A DNA stretch of 17,590 nucleotides, from NCBI GenBank assembly GCA_002751075.1, contig NAOQ01000074.1, forward strand, positions 39,502-57,091, written 5' to 3'. This DNA comes from Ichthyophonus hoferi. Lineage: Eukaryota; Opisthokonta; Ichthyosporea; Ichthyophonida; Ichthyophonidae. The notes beneath the pieces are model-generated. The model was not told where the DNA came from. It did no database searches and saw only the letters and a program-made list of their open reading frames with translations. The translations under genes and the position numbers were made by a program. Shown here piece after piece: positions 1 to 13,400 of this stretch (position 1 is its first letter; the number at the start of each line of letters is the position of its first letter).

Positions 1-423
1 TAGACAGGAAGGAAATTATATTTGTTCATTATATATATATGCATATATACATATTTATCCATCTATTTATATTTTCACGTATTGAGTTTGTGCAAATTAT
101 AGCGTATTAGGCATTTCTGTAAGGCAGTGCTTGGTAACCCAATCATACTATTGGCTTATAGTCAGCAGAGGGTTGTTTGGATTACTTGGGATAAGCCGAG
201 ATCAGAATAATATATATATGGTGGTCCCATCATACCGTAGTATTATTATAGTGCTAATATACTATTACACATATATACATTATAGTACTATCATATTGTA
301 ATGCTATTATACTGGGTTAGTATATCATATATAGACACTAAAAACATCCAAGCTATGGTCAACCTACCTTTCCGTATATACTGTATGTTTACTAGTACTA
401 TACCACTCAACCTTGGGCAACAG
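1..423 (+). other. Left flank: upstream intron or 5' leader
   Basis: No coding sequence is supported. The stretch is TA-rich, with an (AT)n run at 31-40 and many TATA-like strings that have no value as promoter evidence here. A CTAAC-type branch motif like that of most introns below is not obvious before 423, so this may be a 5' flank or leader instead of an intron. Confidence 0.5.
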
Positions 424-565
424 ATGAACTCGCGATAGAGGGCGCTATGGAGGACCTAGGGGCTATGCTGTCTGCCCTACACATAGATGTAGATGATAGC
501 TTTGATAGTAATCCCTCTCCTGCTTACTCTCTAGCGAGTGGCGTGATAGCATTGCTTCAGAAAAG
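424..565 (+). CDS. USP34: USP34 exon 1 of window (residues 1-46)
   Basis: Encodes DELAIEGAMEDLGAMLSALH and on to SLASGVIALLQK, an acidic N-terminal segment. The 3' edge is AAAAG before GTCCGT (phase 2) and joins exon 2 to give a Ser codon. The 5' edge is uncertain. A GCAACAG acceptor would start it at 424. An alternative acceptor CTAG would start it at 396, still in frame. The frame is open back to a stop at 393-395. ATG at 447 has G at -3 and G at +4 and could be the true initiator. Human USP34 has about 170 further N-terminal residues, which would then be missing or encoded upstream. Confidence 0.65.
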
Positions 566-3500
566 GTCCGTATTGGTAGCATGTGCACATGTACCCAGTA
601 TATGTATTGGTAGTATTGTTAGTCTTATGTTGTCTATGGCTACTATTATTATTATGTTTTATTCCCAACACTGGGTAGGAGGGCAGAGTGTATATATACA
701 CATATACATGTATGCTATCATGTATACTATCATACATACTACCTACTTATCCCATGCCTCCACCAGAAATATCCCACCCACTAACATATGGTTTTATTTA
801 TAGCAATCTGAATGAAGACGAGATGGAAACGGGCAACCGAATCCTACAGGAATATATGAGCCTCTCCATTGCCCTCCTACCTGCAGATCAAGATGTGGTC
901 CAAGAGGCTGTCACTAGGATCCTTTCATGTGGCATGCCATTTTACACTGCCTCTATACGATTGGGTTTTGATGAGGTGAGTTAATACCAATGGGCACTGT
1001 TTGTTTAGTGGTTTAACTCCCTTCATTTTTGTGGAGGATAGTTAAATAATATGCTACATTTTAATATATTATGTTGTTTTTTTATATTTTTGGTTTACTA
1101 TACTATCTATCTATACCATGCACTGTACACTTTCCAATCTCTATACTATACACTATATATTATACTTTATATACTATACACTGTTCTATCCCTATGCTAT
1201 ATTATATAATTACTAATCGTACCATGATCTCTAGAACATTAATGACGAAGAGGATCGCGAGGATGGCTATGTGACAGATGTGGTATGTAATTAATTTCTA
1301 CATACCTGTCTTGTCATACATAGCGTGGGGTTGGTTTCGAGCCACTAGGTGAAGCATAATTATTAATTATAATATATAGGTTGGTATATAGTGAGATGGT
1401 AGGATTATATCTAGATATAAGCACATGCATATATATATATATATTACTATGTATGCATTAAACATACAGTGTCTTGCATATGTAAGAGAGGTTGGAGATG
1501 GGCGCATAGTTTTGCTTTTTCTTTTTCTTTTTTCTCTGGGCAGGGAAGATAATTTTATTATAATACAAAGACTAATAACTTGTATTGCAGTGTGCCACAT
1601 ATAAACTAGCATGAAGGGTATTATGAATCATCCCATTATATATGTATTGTATTACATCTATATCTCTATACCTTTATGCATGTGATATAGATATACTACC
1701 ATCTCACAAGTAGACTTACTAATACTAGTCAATACATACAGTGTATGTTTAAAGACAGTCCGGTGGCTAGGCTCCTAGTAGAAAACATGCGATATTACTG
1801 TGCACATCACGGTCTAGAAGCCATTCTGGATAGGATATTAATGGATAAGCCCCGTCTACCTCTACCTTTGTTGAAGACCTTGGTGGTTATAGTATATCGG
1901 GTATGTGTGGATATATGGGTATAGAGGTATGGATAGGTAGGCCTAGATATATATCATCCGTTATGACTCTCTCTTAGTAGAAGTACTATAACCAAGGCAA
2001 AATGCAACACTTACGATCACTAAGCCATATAGATCTGGTCTCCCTCTTTACCTATCCACTTAGCCATCCTTTGACTCGGACATACCTTTTGAATGTTTTA
2101 TCTTGAATTTTCCTTTCAAAAACATAGTATAATATAATATAACTTTGCAATGGGAGTAATGCAGTGTGTTTGCATGGCCCTAGGGTGATCTATGTTTAAG
2201 TATCAGGGTACTGTAGAAAGTGTGTGCCATAACTATACTATCATATACTCATAACTATAGGTGGCAGAGTACTAATACTAATAGAGGTATGCAATACCCC
2301 CGCAGTTCCAAGACTTCCTGACCGAATACTATGCAGAGAACTTTATCATACCCTTTTATAATGCTGTGGTAAACCATATGCTAACCGCCAGCACCGATGA
2401 ACTGAAGACCATACCTAATATGCTGATAAGTACTATACTGTCTATGTTGCAGGGCCTGGTGCAACGAGTGGATCCTTCACGGGTAAGTGTGTTAATATAT
2501 ATATGGGAGAGGAGGATGGGGGACTATATCTGATAGAAGGTCTGTACATCTGGATGCCGGGATGTATATTGGCCTGTAATGTAATTACAATATATGTATG
2601 TGTATGTATATATATGCATAGCAAGGGACTTATATATGAATGTTGGGCTGAATGTATATCTTATCAAACATGCATATATATTCCACGCATACATGATTGT
2701 TTTAATTATATCATTCTATTTTTATATATCACTCATAGTCTATATTAACGTAAATTGTCCAATCATTTATGTCTTTAGTTTTTATTAAACAATCTATGCA
2801 TATACATATATATACCGTCTGTTATACCATGCTTATATACCATTCTTTGACTCTATTAAGGTAAGTTGTCCAATTGTTATGGGTTGCCATGCATGATCAC
2901 GCTAACGATAGCTATCCATCCAATCATTACACAGGCCATGCAGATTCACGATCGCTTCCATTTGGAAATGGCTTATCATAATCTCCTGTCTAGCAATCTA
3001 GAGAAAAGAATTGCTGGGATTGTAGAAATTAAGGTGTGTGGCTGTATGTATGTTTGCTTGACGAGATATCTACATATTAAAGCAATAGAAATGTATGGGC
3101 CCATATAAATGTACACGCATGTAAGTAAATCATCCTGTGATCATGTAGTTATATATAGGTGTGTGTGTGAATAGGTGCAGTGACAGTGTGCCGAATATAT
3201 GAAGTGGGAAGTTTCATAAACGTATGGGTACGTTGCGTGTGCCTGGGTATACTTGCTCGGACTTCACACTGATATGGATCTTTAAGTATATGTTATGCCT
3301 TTATATACAGGCCAGGATGGGTAGACGTGTCTATACAGGCCTATTACTAACAGCTGCCCTGTGGTTGAGGTAGGAAGCGTGTACATCAGCCCAAACCAAC
3401 AGTAACTACATCGAATTTTATAGAGGTATACCACCACATAGACCTAACGAGAATACTCTAGGATGGCCATGGTTGGATGAACCGTAAGTGAATTATGCTT

Positions 3501-6500
3501 TACATGGAGAGGGAGAGGGAGGGAGACAGGGAGAGGTGATTGTTGTGAATGCATGGTGTGATTAGGGGAGAGAATGTTTATGTATGTCTGCAGATGGGTG
3601 GTGTTGATGTGTACGAACAGAGATTATTGGTGGGAGGACAGTCGCCATCATTGCCATGTATTCTTTGCGTTGCCCTTTTGTACCTGGTTCTCTAGTTGGT
3701 CACCCTACATATATATATATATATATTATTGCGTACTAATAGGCAGATACATTCATCTATTATTTCTTTTCTTGCTTCACTTCATCCTTACACTGGCTAG
3801 TTTACTTATAATATATCTTATCCTATTCTATCATACCATACCATACCATACCATACCATATATTTATCACATTGCTTTCTATCTAGACTTTGATCTCTAA
3901 AATCCGTGTGCCGTTTCCGTTTTGATTTAAATTCAATTTTAACCCCAATTTCTGACTGGTGTACAGACATATGGCCCAATGGCTCAGCGATAAGGAGATA
4001 CTACGTCATATCTTTGGGCCCAACATGCACGCTGAAATACTTAGGCGCAGTCATGACATAGTTAAATTTGCTGCACTCTACCACACCCTTACAAAGGACG
4101 ATATTGATAGGATATGGGAGGCGGCCAAGGTAATGTGTTGTGATAGAGATAGGAAGATAGGGTGTGGTATAGTAATAGTCATAGATATAGCGACAAGGAT
4201 GGCAATAGTAATAGTGCAGTGGTGGTACGGTTTATAATCAGCGATGTATGTATATATATACGTATATTCACAAAAATAATTCTGCACATATCACCAAAAG
4301 GTTTAATACTTGTACACTTATGTATAGAGTCAAAGCCCTAAAGGTTTTATTTTATTTTATTCTTCTATTTTTAAAAAGGTAAATACATTTACAAAGATAT
4401 TGGAATGAGTCCCCACTGAGGCTCTTTCTTGCGACCCTTTTCCTTTTGCATACATACTACATGAGTATAGTAGGAAATGACGTATATATTATGATAATCA
4501 TTTATGCAAGTCGAAACTGGCATCTCTCTCCTATACAAGGGAGAAGGGGCCTGCTACCATGTTAGTTTGTATAATAGTATAGTAGTCGAATAGCGCTACG
4601 TGATATAGAGGTAGATGCCACACGTATCTGGCTTAAGTGAGGCCTATATCTGTATAGTCAGTGGCATTCTACAATACTACGAAAGAACTGGCCATATACA
4701 CCTGAGATCTGGTGCCTTTATCCCTATATCGTCATAAAAAGAATAACCATATATACGCTAGAAGATTCAGTAGGCACGCAGCTATATACAGGGTCAAAAT
4801 GAAGGTGTACATCACTGGATATATTTATTTATTATTATACATCACTGGAACTAGAATTTATAATCAATAAGATATGTATGTATATACATATACAGTCATT
4901 CACAAATAGAATTAACCATATATGCGTACATATAAAGCACATACATTAAAAGGGCCATCTCTCATCGTCTCACCTGCCTACCTGTAGGGACAACATGAAA
5001 GTGTACGACACTGGATATATTTGATTATACCAGAGGTAGCACAAACCATGGATGAAGAGCCTTTGCTATACACCTTTAAGCTGATGAGTCATATGCCCCC
5101 TTGTGATTATGATCTACATGCAATTAGCATGGTCCAACGCTTTACTATATGTGCTATTACTAATCTTTCTAATAAGAAGTGTCAATTGCATCCTTTTGGT
5201 CTTACTATCTACTGGTCTCTGTTGCAGGTGAGTGGGTTGTGTTGTATGGTGTTGAATTTTGTTGTATTATCGTGTGTTTGATTGTGTTGTACTATGTATT
5301 GGCATGATATATTCTGGGTGGAGGAGAAGTGGGTGCGGATGTGGTAGTTGTTGTGGTAGTGTACAAGGATATATATATATATCGAGTCTATGAGATTACC
5401 CATATTTATATTTTTTAGCGAAGGGCAAGGATTAGTTGATAGATGTCCGGCTATAATAGGTGGGTCGATAAGAAATAAAAGAATGTACTAGATAGAAGAT
5501 GATTTCCCTCCAGTAAGGTATCGAGGACCAGTGTGAAAAGGAAGTGGGCATGGGTATAGCAATGATATGTGTATGCGTGTAGGGGTATGAAGAATAGAGT
5601 TATGGTCACATACATACATATTCTCAGTAAACATATATATAGTTGGTGTCTATATATGTGCATGTGTAATGTACGTGTAGGGTATAGTAGATAGCGGCAG
5701 CCCTGCATATATGTGGTTAATAATAAAGAAATATATACTAATTACTACCCTACCCTCTTGGTTAAGACATACTGTGTGGCCAATTAATTAATTACCTTTT
5801 TATTGGTCTACCGCACATTCTTAATTGCCCGAAATGTTTATGTCCTTGGTCATTAAACTGAGTAATTTTGATTGGTTCACCTTGACCTAATCTTCCTAAT
5901 ATGGTGTAAACTATGACGTCCTTCAACCATTAAACCTAAAATTAATGCTTTGATGTAACTGGTATATTTAAATTTACGTAAAATTTTAATTGGCTTATTC
6001 GATTTGATTGCTCTATATGCTTAACTTTAACCCCCCTACGTAGGATGAAAGGCTTATTTAGAATCAATTTTAAATATTAAATTGACTTATTTGATTTGAT
6101 AGTTTTATATAGTTAATCTTACCCCGTATATAGGATGTGACCATAGGCATGAGTAAATAGGCACTATAGTATCCTATAGCCTTTCGACATAAAAATTAAG
6201 GCATTGAAGTAAATGGCTTATTTGATTTTATAGTTTATTAAATACGTAAACCCCCGTATATAGGATGAGACTATAGGTAGAAGTAAAGAGGTGACGTCAT
6301 TGGCATTGCAAAATCTAGGCACTCTACTGAACTGGCGCCTGCTTAATCAATTTAAACTTCAATATTTGAGCCCGTATGTACTATCATATCCTATCTATAT
6401 TATTATATTACTCGGCTATCATACTATAATATATGATGTGTAGTACTGTATCTACATCTACGTTTTTCTTCTTTTCGCCCTTCCTGCTGTTTTTCCTTTG

Positions 6501-7368
6501 GCGCAGTATGTTTAGTATTATTATTGTTAGTATTGTTATTATTGCTATTGTTACTATTACAACTATCACCACCTCTATTCCTTGCATCCTCTCATAATCC
6601 TTTTCTTTCTTTCTCTTCCTACCATGATGCCTTTGTATTTTATTGCCATATAGTTATTGCATTTATGATAGTAATATTCTTTTTCAGATACTCACGTTAT
6701 ATTGCAAGTTTATTTTTTTATTTGTGTTTAAAATGAAATAAGAATTGGGTATTGGCAAAAATGTAGAAGTATAAATGTAATTGCATATAAGATGATAGAA
6801 AATAAAACTACTAACCACATATACGATTTTAACCAAAACCTGCATAGCACTCATTGGTTATTATTTCTAGCGCACTAGTTTTTTATTTGGATAATATTCT
6901 ATGCATAACACCCATTGGTTTTTAATTTTTAATTTGGTAGTCTTATTTTAATTGGACGACATTCTGTGTACTCGCACGGGGGTGTTTAACTCAGAATATA
7001 ATAATATAGTATAATGTAATATAATATAATATAATATAGTATAATGTAAGGTAATATAATATAATATAGTAAAATGTAATGTAATGTAATGTAATATCAT
7101 ATAAAATAATATAATATATTACAATACACGCAAGAGGCAGCTAACATATAGGGGTTTATAGGTGTCTTAAACAGATTAAAGAAGGGAGGTCCGTGGTGAT
7201 GTCTCTACGAATTCTAAGTAAAATAATATCCTCTCATACCGACCCTCACCAATCAACTTCCACTGATTCACAAACATGGGAGGTGATTAAGACGATCGAG
7301 GCAACACATAAGCTCAGACAGGTCGTTATTGACAGCTTGCAAGATTACAAAGTATGTTCTATATCTTA

Positions 7369-7413
<45 letters not shown>

Positions 7414-10400
7414 ACTGTTGGCTTGTCTTTCTTGCGTATGTAATTGTGCATGTATGTATATATGTATGTATGTATGCGTATATTGATAGTGTATCTTGTG
7501 TGTGTGGATCTAGACTATTGATGACATTGTCAGGTATCTTATAATAACTGACCTATATACATGTGATGGGTATAGCTGGAGGTGGCAAAGCATTTATCTA
7601 TGCTGCCCCGTGACACCACTGTAGACTGGTAGGTTACATGTGGGAGAGAATGTGCTTGTCTATTACTGTTACTATGTTGTTACTACATTTTTACTATATT
7701 CTTACTATTGATGTTGGGTGATTTGTATGGGACCGCACCTGTTGGTTTAGATCAGTATATGTATATCTGTTTTATTACTATACAATACAATACTATTCTA
7801 TACTATACTGTACAAATCAACACTATACAATACAGTTCTTTATATTACAAATATATACAACATAATGCAATGCAATACTATGTATTATAATCAGTAGTTT
7901 TATTGAATGTAAAAAAGGTTATAACTAGCAAAAATTTGATTATACTCCTTAGCATTGTATTGTATTGTATTGGATTTTGATTGGTGTTTTAACCCGTCTA
8001 TAAATACTAACCAATACATGGACTGTATAGGGAGACGTTGAGTCTCAACCAGCACACTACCTATCTCCAGGAGGTGTCTGAACGACTGGAATTTCTGTTC
8101 CAAATACTAACTACCAGGCACAAGGAGGAGGACCATTCTTTCATGTTAGACTTGGAACCTCTTGATGCCCTGTGGGCCCTGTGTATGACTGAGTAAGAGA
8201 CATGGTTGTGGGTGTATGTGGTGTATGTTATATGCCACTATATAGTGTTATAATATATGGGTGTCTTTATATAGAAGTCCCTCTGCTTATCTGTAAATAT
8301 TATATAGCACAATACGTATGTATGTTTATGTGTACACTCACACATATACATATATATGGTTACATTCACGAGAAATTACTCAAAACAATATTATTGGGTG
8401 CAGTTAAGATTAGACCAATTGAATTGTTGATCGCGAAAGTTAATTGCTAATTTATTTGTATATTTGGTGTCTTGTGGCTGATTGATTGATTGCTATTCGT
8501 CACGTTTGTCAAGCCAACGTTTCATACTATGTATTACATTGTATTGTCTTGTATAATGTTTCATTATACGATATTGAACTATATTATCCTATATTATAAT
8601 CCTTCATACTACACCATTTCCTAAAGCATAAACCTACCTCTAATCAAAATATAACCACATACAACTACAACCAATCAAAATCGTCAACAGGGATAGTCCA
8701 GCCAGTGAGAAACAAATATTCCTAGAGTGGATTAGACGATTGGCCGAGTCAAGAGCGCTAGGAGACAACGTACCCAATCATCTCTATAGTGTACAGTTAC
8801 CATCCTTCCAAGGATATAAAGCCACGCTGGCCTGGTTGCGATTATACTGGGCTTTGTTTGTAGTTATTAATACCCCTAAGTTGGTTCAGAGGGCCAAGAT
8901 ATTGTATGTGAAAGGGGTGGCCTTGGAAGGTCTACAACCCTTGTGGAGCACTGCCCTGTTTGCCCAGGTAAGCTTATGTTGTTATTACCAAGTATAGTGT
9001 ATATTTGTTACCATGTTTCTGTTTCTGTTTCCTTTCTGTGTGTCTGGTGATACATATATGTATACAAGAGGATGAAGATGTGCATGGATGAATATGTTAT
9101 TATTACCAAGTATATGTTTCTGTTTCTTTCTGTGTGTTGGGTGGTATATATATATGTGTATGGTGTCATCATATCTCATTCTACATATATGTAGCAATGT
9201 ATCTACATCTATATACGAGTATTATAGGGTCGAGTCACGGTTCTTGACCCGCTCCGAAATAGCTAAGCCTTTAAACTGCACTAAAGAGGACAGCCTTTTC
9301 TTTTTGGAAGATAGTTTACATTTTACCATTCTCCTCTTCTCTCCTCTGCATTCACAGATAGTACAAGAGGCCAATGCCCAGTGTCATACTGTACTACAAA
9401 GTAGGCATAGGTTACGTATAGTTATAAGGTCTAGCCACTACTGTGAATTAAATATCAAGCAGCCATTTATTTATTTATACAGGGTGATAATGATAGTAAT
9501 GACGTAGTAATGCTCTGCTAACCAATGAATGGGGGTATGCAGGAAGACAATGTGGGAGAGGAGGCCAGACAGTACCTTATCTTGCTTACACTGAATCTAG
9601 ATAATCCTACCCCCCAAGAATCCCATGACTCACAGCAAACCTTTATAGCTACCTGTATGGCTAACTTAGCCGCCGCTGCTAAATTTATTCGGGTGAGGAC
9701 ATTGGTGCTTTAAATGCTTTATATTTTAAAATTGTTTATCTCTATAGAACCTTGTGTTTGATAAGTGTGTATGTTTGATGGGAGGAATGGTAGATGCAGG
9801 TTTATATTTGCAACCATATGTTTGGTTTATATTTTTTACGTTCTTTCCGATACCCCCTTGCTATTACATTTATTTAGGTCTACACAAACATGCAGACTTC
9901 TCCATATTTATTAGGGATAGGAGATATATTTATCGCCCCTGTATCCTAATATAATATATATATATATATTGATGCATGTTGGGATAGGTATTAATGCAAT
10001 ACTATACTATACTATATTATTATGTCCTCACATACAATTATCATAGCTCTAATGATGCCATTAAAACTATTGGTTGCTGGTCGCCTAATTAAATCATCTA
10101 TAGGATAATTATTTAATCTGTTCAGATGAGACAAGAGTAGTTAATATTTAACGATTTAATTGTTGTAATTAGCTAGTAAGAACAGTGGTTATTGTAGAGG
10201 AAAGGAGGGACTTTTATTGGCGATATAAATATTTTATATAATGAAATAATAACTATATCATATTATTTCCTTTAATTGTTCTTATATGTAACACGCTTGG
10301 AATAGTAATAGTAGAGTATAATAGTTATAATATATGAGAGCCATCAGTATTCATTACATATAAGAATGTGTAGTAATATTGTAATAATTATATAAAACAG

Positions 10401-13400
10401 AGAGAGGCGGGATAGTGTTAGCATGGCAATGGTAAAGTTATCTTGAATGTAGTGTATAGAGAGATATATATATTAGTGACGATTGTATAATCAGCTAACA
10501 TGACATGGGTGTTAGGGCGGGGAAGTGGATAGTGCCCAAGCCATACACTCACAACACGAGGAAGAGGCTATTGTATGTGGTCCTATTAATAACACTGAGA
10601 CAGCTAAAAGGGTGATACAGCGGTGTGTGGAGATGTTGGTAGAGCTCGTGACTGAGTATTGTCAGGTAGGTCTATGTATCTATCCACCCACTCCTCTTTT
10701 ACTCTGCATATATATATATCATACTAACTTGTTGTACATTCCACAGACGACCAACCTAGACCTACCCGCCCTAGGGTTAGAACCACATGCCAACAGTGTA
10801 GGCGAACAAGATATCACCATCAAGCTGCAGAGAATGTCTGTACCGGAGAAAGTGTTGCTAACGATCCAGCTAAATGATACGCTAGGGCATGTCAGAAAAA
10901 CGATTGCCAAGCTACTGGGTATTGAGGATAGTAGCAACGGGTATGTATGTTGTATGTTTGTATGCCATAATGTCTAGGATTGGGTATCATGTGGTATATG
11001 CCATCATATACATACACATGCACCCACTCACCCACCCTTCTACCCTTCGCCCTTGCAGGGTATTAGCCGAGCAACGCTTTAGATTAATTGCCAACGGGAA
11101 AGAATTGCTTATGAGCATGGATGACCATACTATGCGCCAGATGAAAATCACAGATGGCCTCACCGTTCATATAATAATGCGGGAGAGTGGATATAAGGTA
11201 TATATACGTGTGTATGTATATATATATATATATGAATGTACGTGTCTATATATGTATGTATGTACGTATCTATGTATCTATGTATCTATGTGGGTGATTA
11301 CGTTATAAATATTATTATAAAAACAGGCCAATGGTGACTATCCTGGCAGACAGCCTTTAAGCAGACGAGTACACAGCCCCCTATGCCAGATATGCAAATA
11401 CATAAACATTATACTAACATACGCCTATGTGCAGCCTACTCCACGTCCTATTGGGTATGACTATGAACAGGACCCCTTGCCTGTGGGTCTAGGCATACCC
11501 ATGGCCATTCTAGCCGAGGAGCGCTATTTTGATCAGATCTTCCAGCTACTAAGGCTAGGCCATGAGCAGGCCCTGCAGATATGGAACTTACTCCTACTAC
11601 TACCCACTAGCAGGCACTTACAGGGGGGCTTGAAGGACGTGGGTAGACAGCTAGGTACCACCGAGACTCCGCCCTGGTCTGACCTGATTGACAGCAGCTC
11701 ACCCTACTCTCTCCTGTATTCTCTGCAAATTGTGAATTCACTAGTCAAAAACTCCATTTGGCGTGATGAATTTCAGGCGCGTGGGGGGGTCCAACACCTG
11801 TTAAACATCTTATTGGGTGGAGCAGGAGAGGGACCACGTAAAGTAGTAACGGCTATGACTGATCTTTTGTTACAAGTATTGGTGTATTTTTTGTTAGATG
11901 CTGATTGGTTTTCTAAAAATGTCTCAACCGCAACCCACGAGCTTCCTCGCCTACGAACATGGTGTCTTGATTGGATGGATGGGCATACCTTGATAGATCA
12001 TTTGTTGTTGTTGCTAGAGGGTGAGGCGAGACAAGAAGAGGATAGTGAGGGAGAGGAAGGGTCTGTTGCTAGGCAACTAGTGTTACTACTGGTTGCTTCG
12101 TGTTGTAGTCTTCCTGCTACTCATCAGTACTTCTTGAACCATCTCAACCTCTCTGTCTGGTTGAGGTCGGTTTTGCTTGAGGTATGTCTGTGCTTCTATC
12201 TATACCTATATTTATATTTGTACCTCTCTCTATGTCTGTATAGATCGGTTATGTCCCTCACCCGACTGCCATATTCCTATGTGATGGTGATATGGAATAA
12301 ACACAAGGATATATGATTGGACATGTGCCCATGTGTGTGAGGTTAACCATGGGCTGTGTTCAGAGTACACGGGAAGAGATCAGACAGGAGGTCGGCCGTG
12401 GACTATGTCTTCTAGCTAGCAGTGCAGAGAACTCTATGGTAGCTGATACACTGTTAGATCGCATGTTGTCTTTCTTGGTCGATATAGCTGGTACCTGTAC
12501 CACCTGCGAGGTATGTGTATGTGTACGTGTATATATGGTGTTATGTTGCCATTTCTAGTGGATAGGCCTGGGGCATGCCCTACCCTGCCCTACCTGAGAG
12601 GAGGGTAGGAGGGAGCATATATATATGTGTATGTTTGTATATGAATCTATGTAGGTAGTTGTAGCTGTGTATGTATAGTCTGCATATACATTATACAGTA
12701 TTACCATTATAATAGTATAACAATGCTATAGTATACCACATTACCACATAGGGATACATGACCATAATAAGAATAACAACATAACATAACATAGTGCTAT
12801 CTAACCGTCACCTCTGATAGGAGTATTTCTCCACCTTGCAATACTTGATGCAACATGATTCACAAAGGCAATTGGATGTGGATGCCTTGGTAAACCTACT
12901 AACCCGCCGCCTACTAGCTCACCCTGTGGTATGCATGACCTATTCCAGCTTATATGCTTATATACTGTATATATAATGGTTGGTGAAAGAATGTATAGAG
13001 CTAGGAGTTAAGATAACTTTAGGATGCTTACTATGTTATAGTTTTGTATAGATGTATATACTAGTGTATAATGGCATATAATAGTGTAGGATAATGTATG
13101 ATGGTATATAATAGTAGATAATTATATTTGCCACTTCTAGGTGATAGTAGTCCAATATATTATATATTATAGTGGTATAGCATACGGTATCATTGTGTTG
13201 TACTTTATTTTGTTTCTATTTGTTTATTTATTCATTCTCTTTCAGTTATGATATTATATTATATTACTTTTTTAAATTTTATATTCCTTTGTACTATATA
13301 TTTTGATATAATATATAATGTGTTCTAAGTACATGGCGCACTCCTGCTCTAGTTGGAACGTCATCAGGGTGGTCAAGTGGATCACTTCCTGGTTGGTCTG

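Larger units (their letters stand above)
4130..4987 (+). other. Intron 9 (858 bp) with a copy of the exon 10 start
   Basis: GTAATG donor and CTACCTGTAG acceptor, with no clear CTAAC branch motif. It contains a partial exon 10 copy at 4792-4851 and a pair of related segments (4235-4285 and 4858-4912). The rest is TA-rich sequence with no other coding signal. Confidence 0.78.
5228..7174 (+). other. Intron 10, the longest (1947 bp)
   Basis: GTGAGT donor and CTTAAACAG acceptor, with CTAAC at 7141-7145. It contains a degenerate tandem repeat (5941-6300), a T/A-rich (ATT)n-like stretch (6515-6560), a 61-bp two-copy repeat (6841-6965) and a pentamer array (6996-7126). About 40 residues expected between exons 10 and 11 are not found here, so an unrecognised small exon cannot be excluded. 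Confidence 0.75.

Noticed and set aside
424-438. ATG at 424 with a four-codon frame
   Set aside because: It is in a different frame from the gene and only matters if the region is a 5' leader; not supported as a separate feature.
1590-1620. Possible exon after a TTGCAG acceptor in intron 3
   Set aside because: In the needed phase 0 it reads eight codons to a stop, and exon 3 joins exon 4 well by phase and homology.
2855-2866. AAGGTAAGT donor-like site in intron 5
   Set aside because: There is no open exon upstream in a fitting phase; it is part of a local two-copy duplication.
5416-5453. Possible small exon EGQGLVDRCPAIIG between TTTTTAG and GTGGGT
   Set aside because: Its frame needs a phase that exon 10 does not supply; in phase 0 it stops after six codons.
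5492-5512. 21-base microexon candidate (IEDDFPP) between an AG and GTAAGG in intron 10
   Set aside because: It is phase-compatible, but far too short for the missing segment and without homology; such short matches arise by chance.
5451-5708. Minus-strand open frame of 85 codons in intron 10
   Set aside because: Composition is that of low-complexity intron DNA read backwards; no motif, no splice context and no homology recognised. The other minus-strand frames in the window fail for the same reasons.
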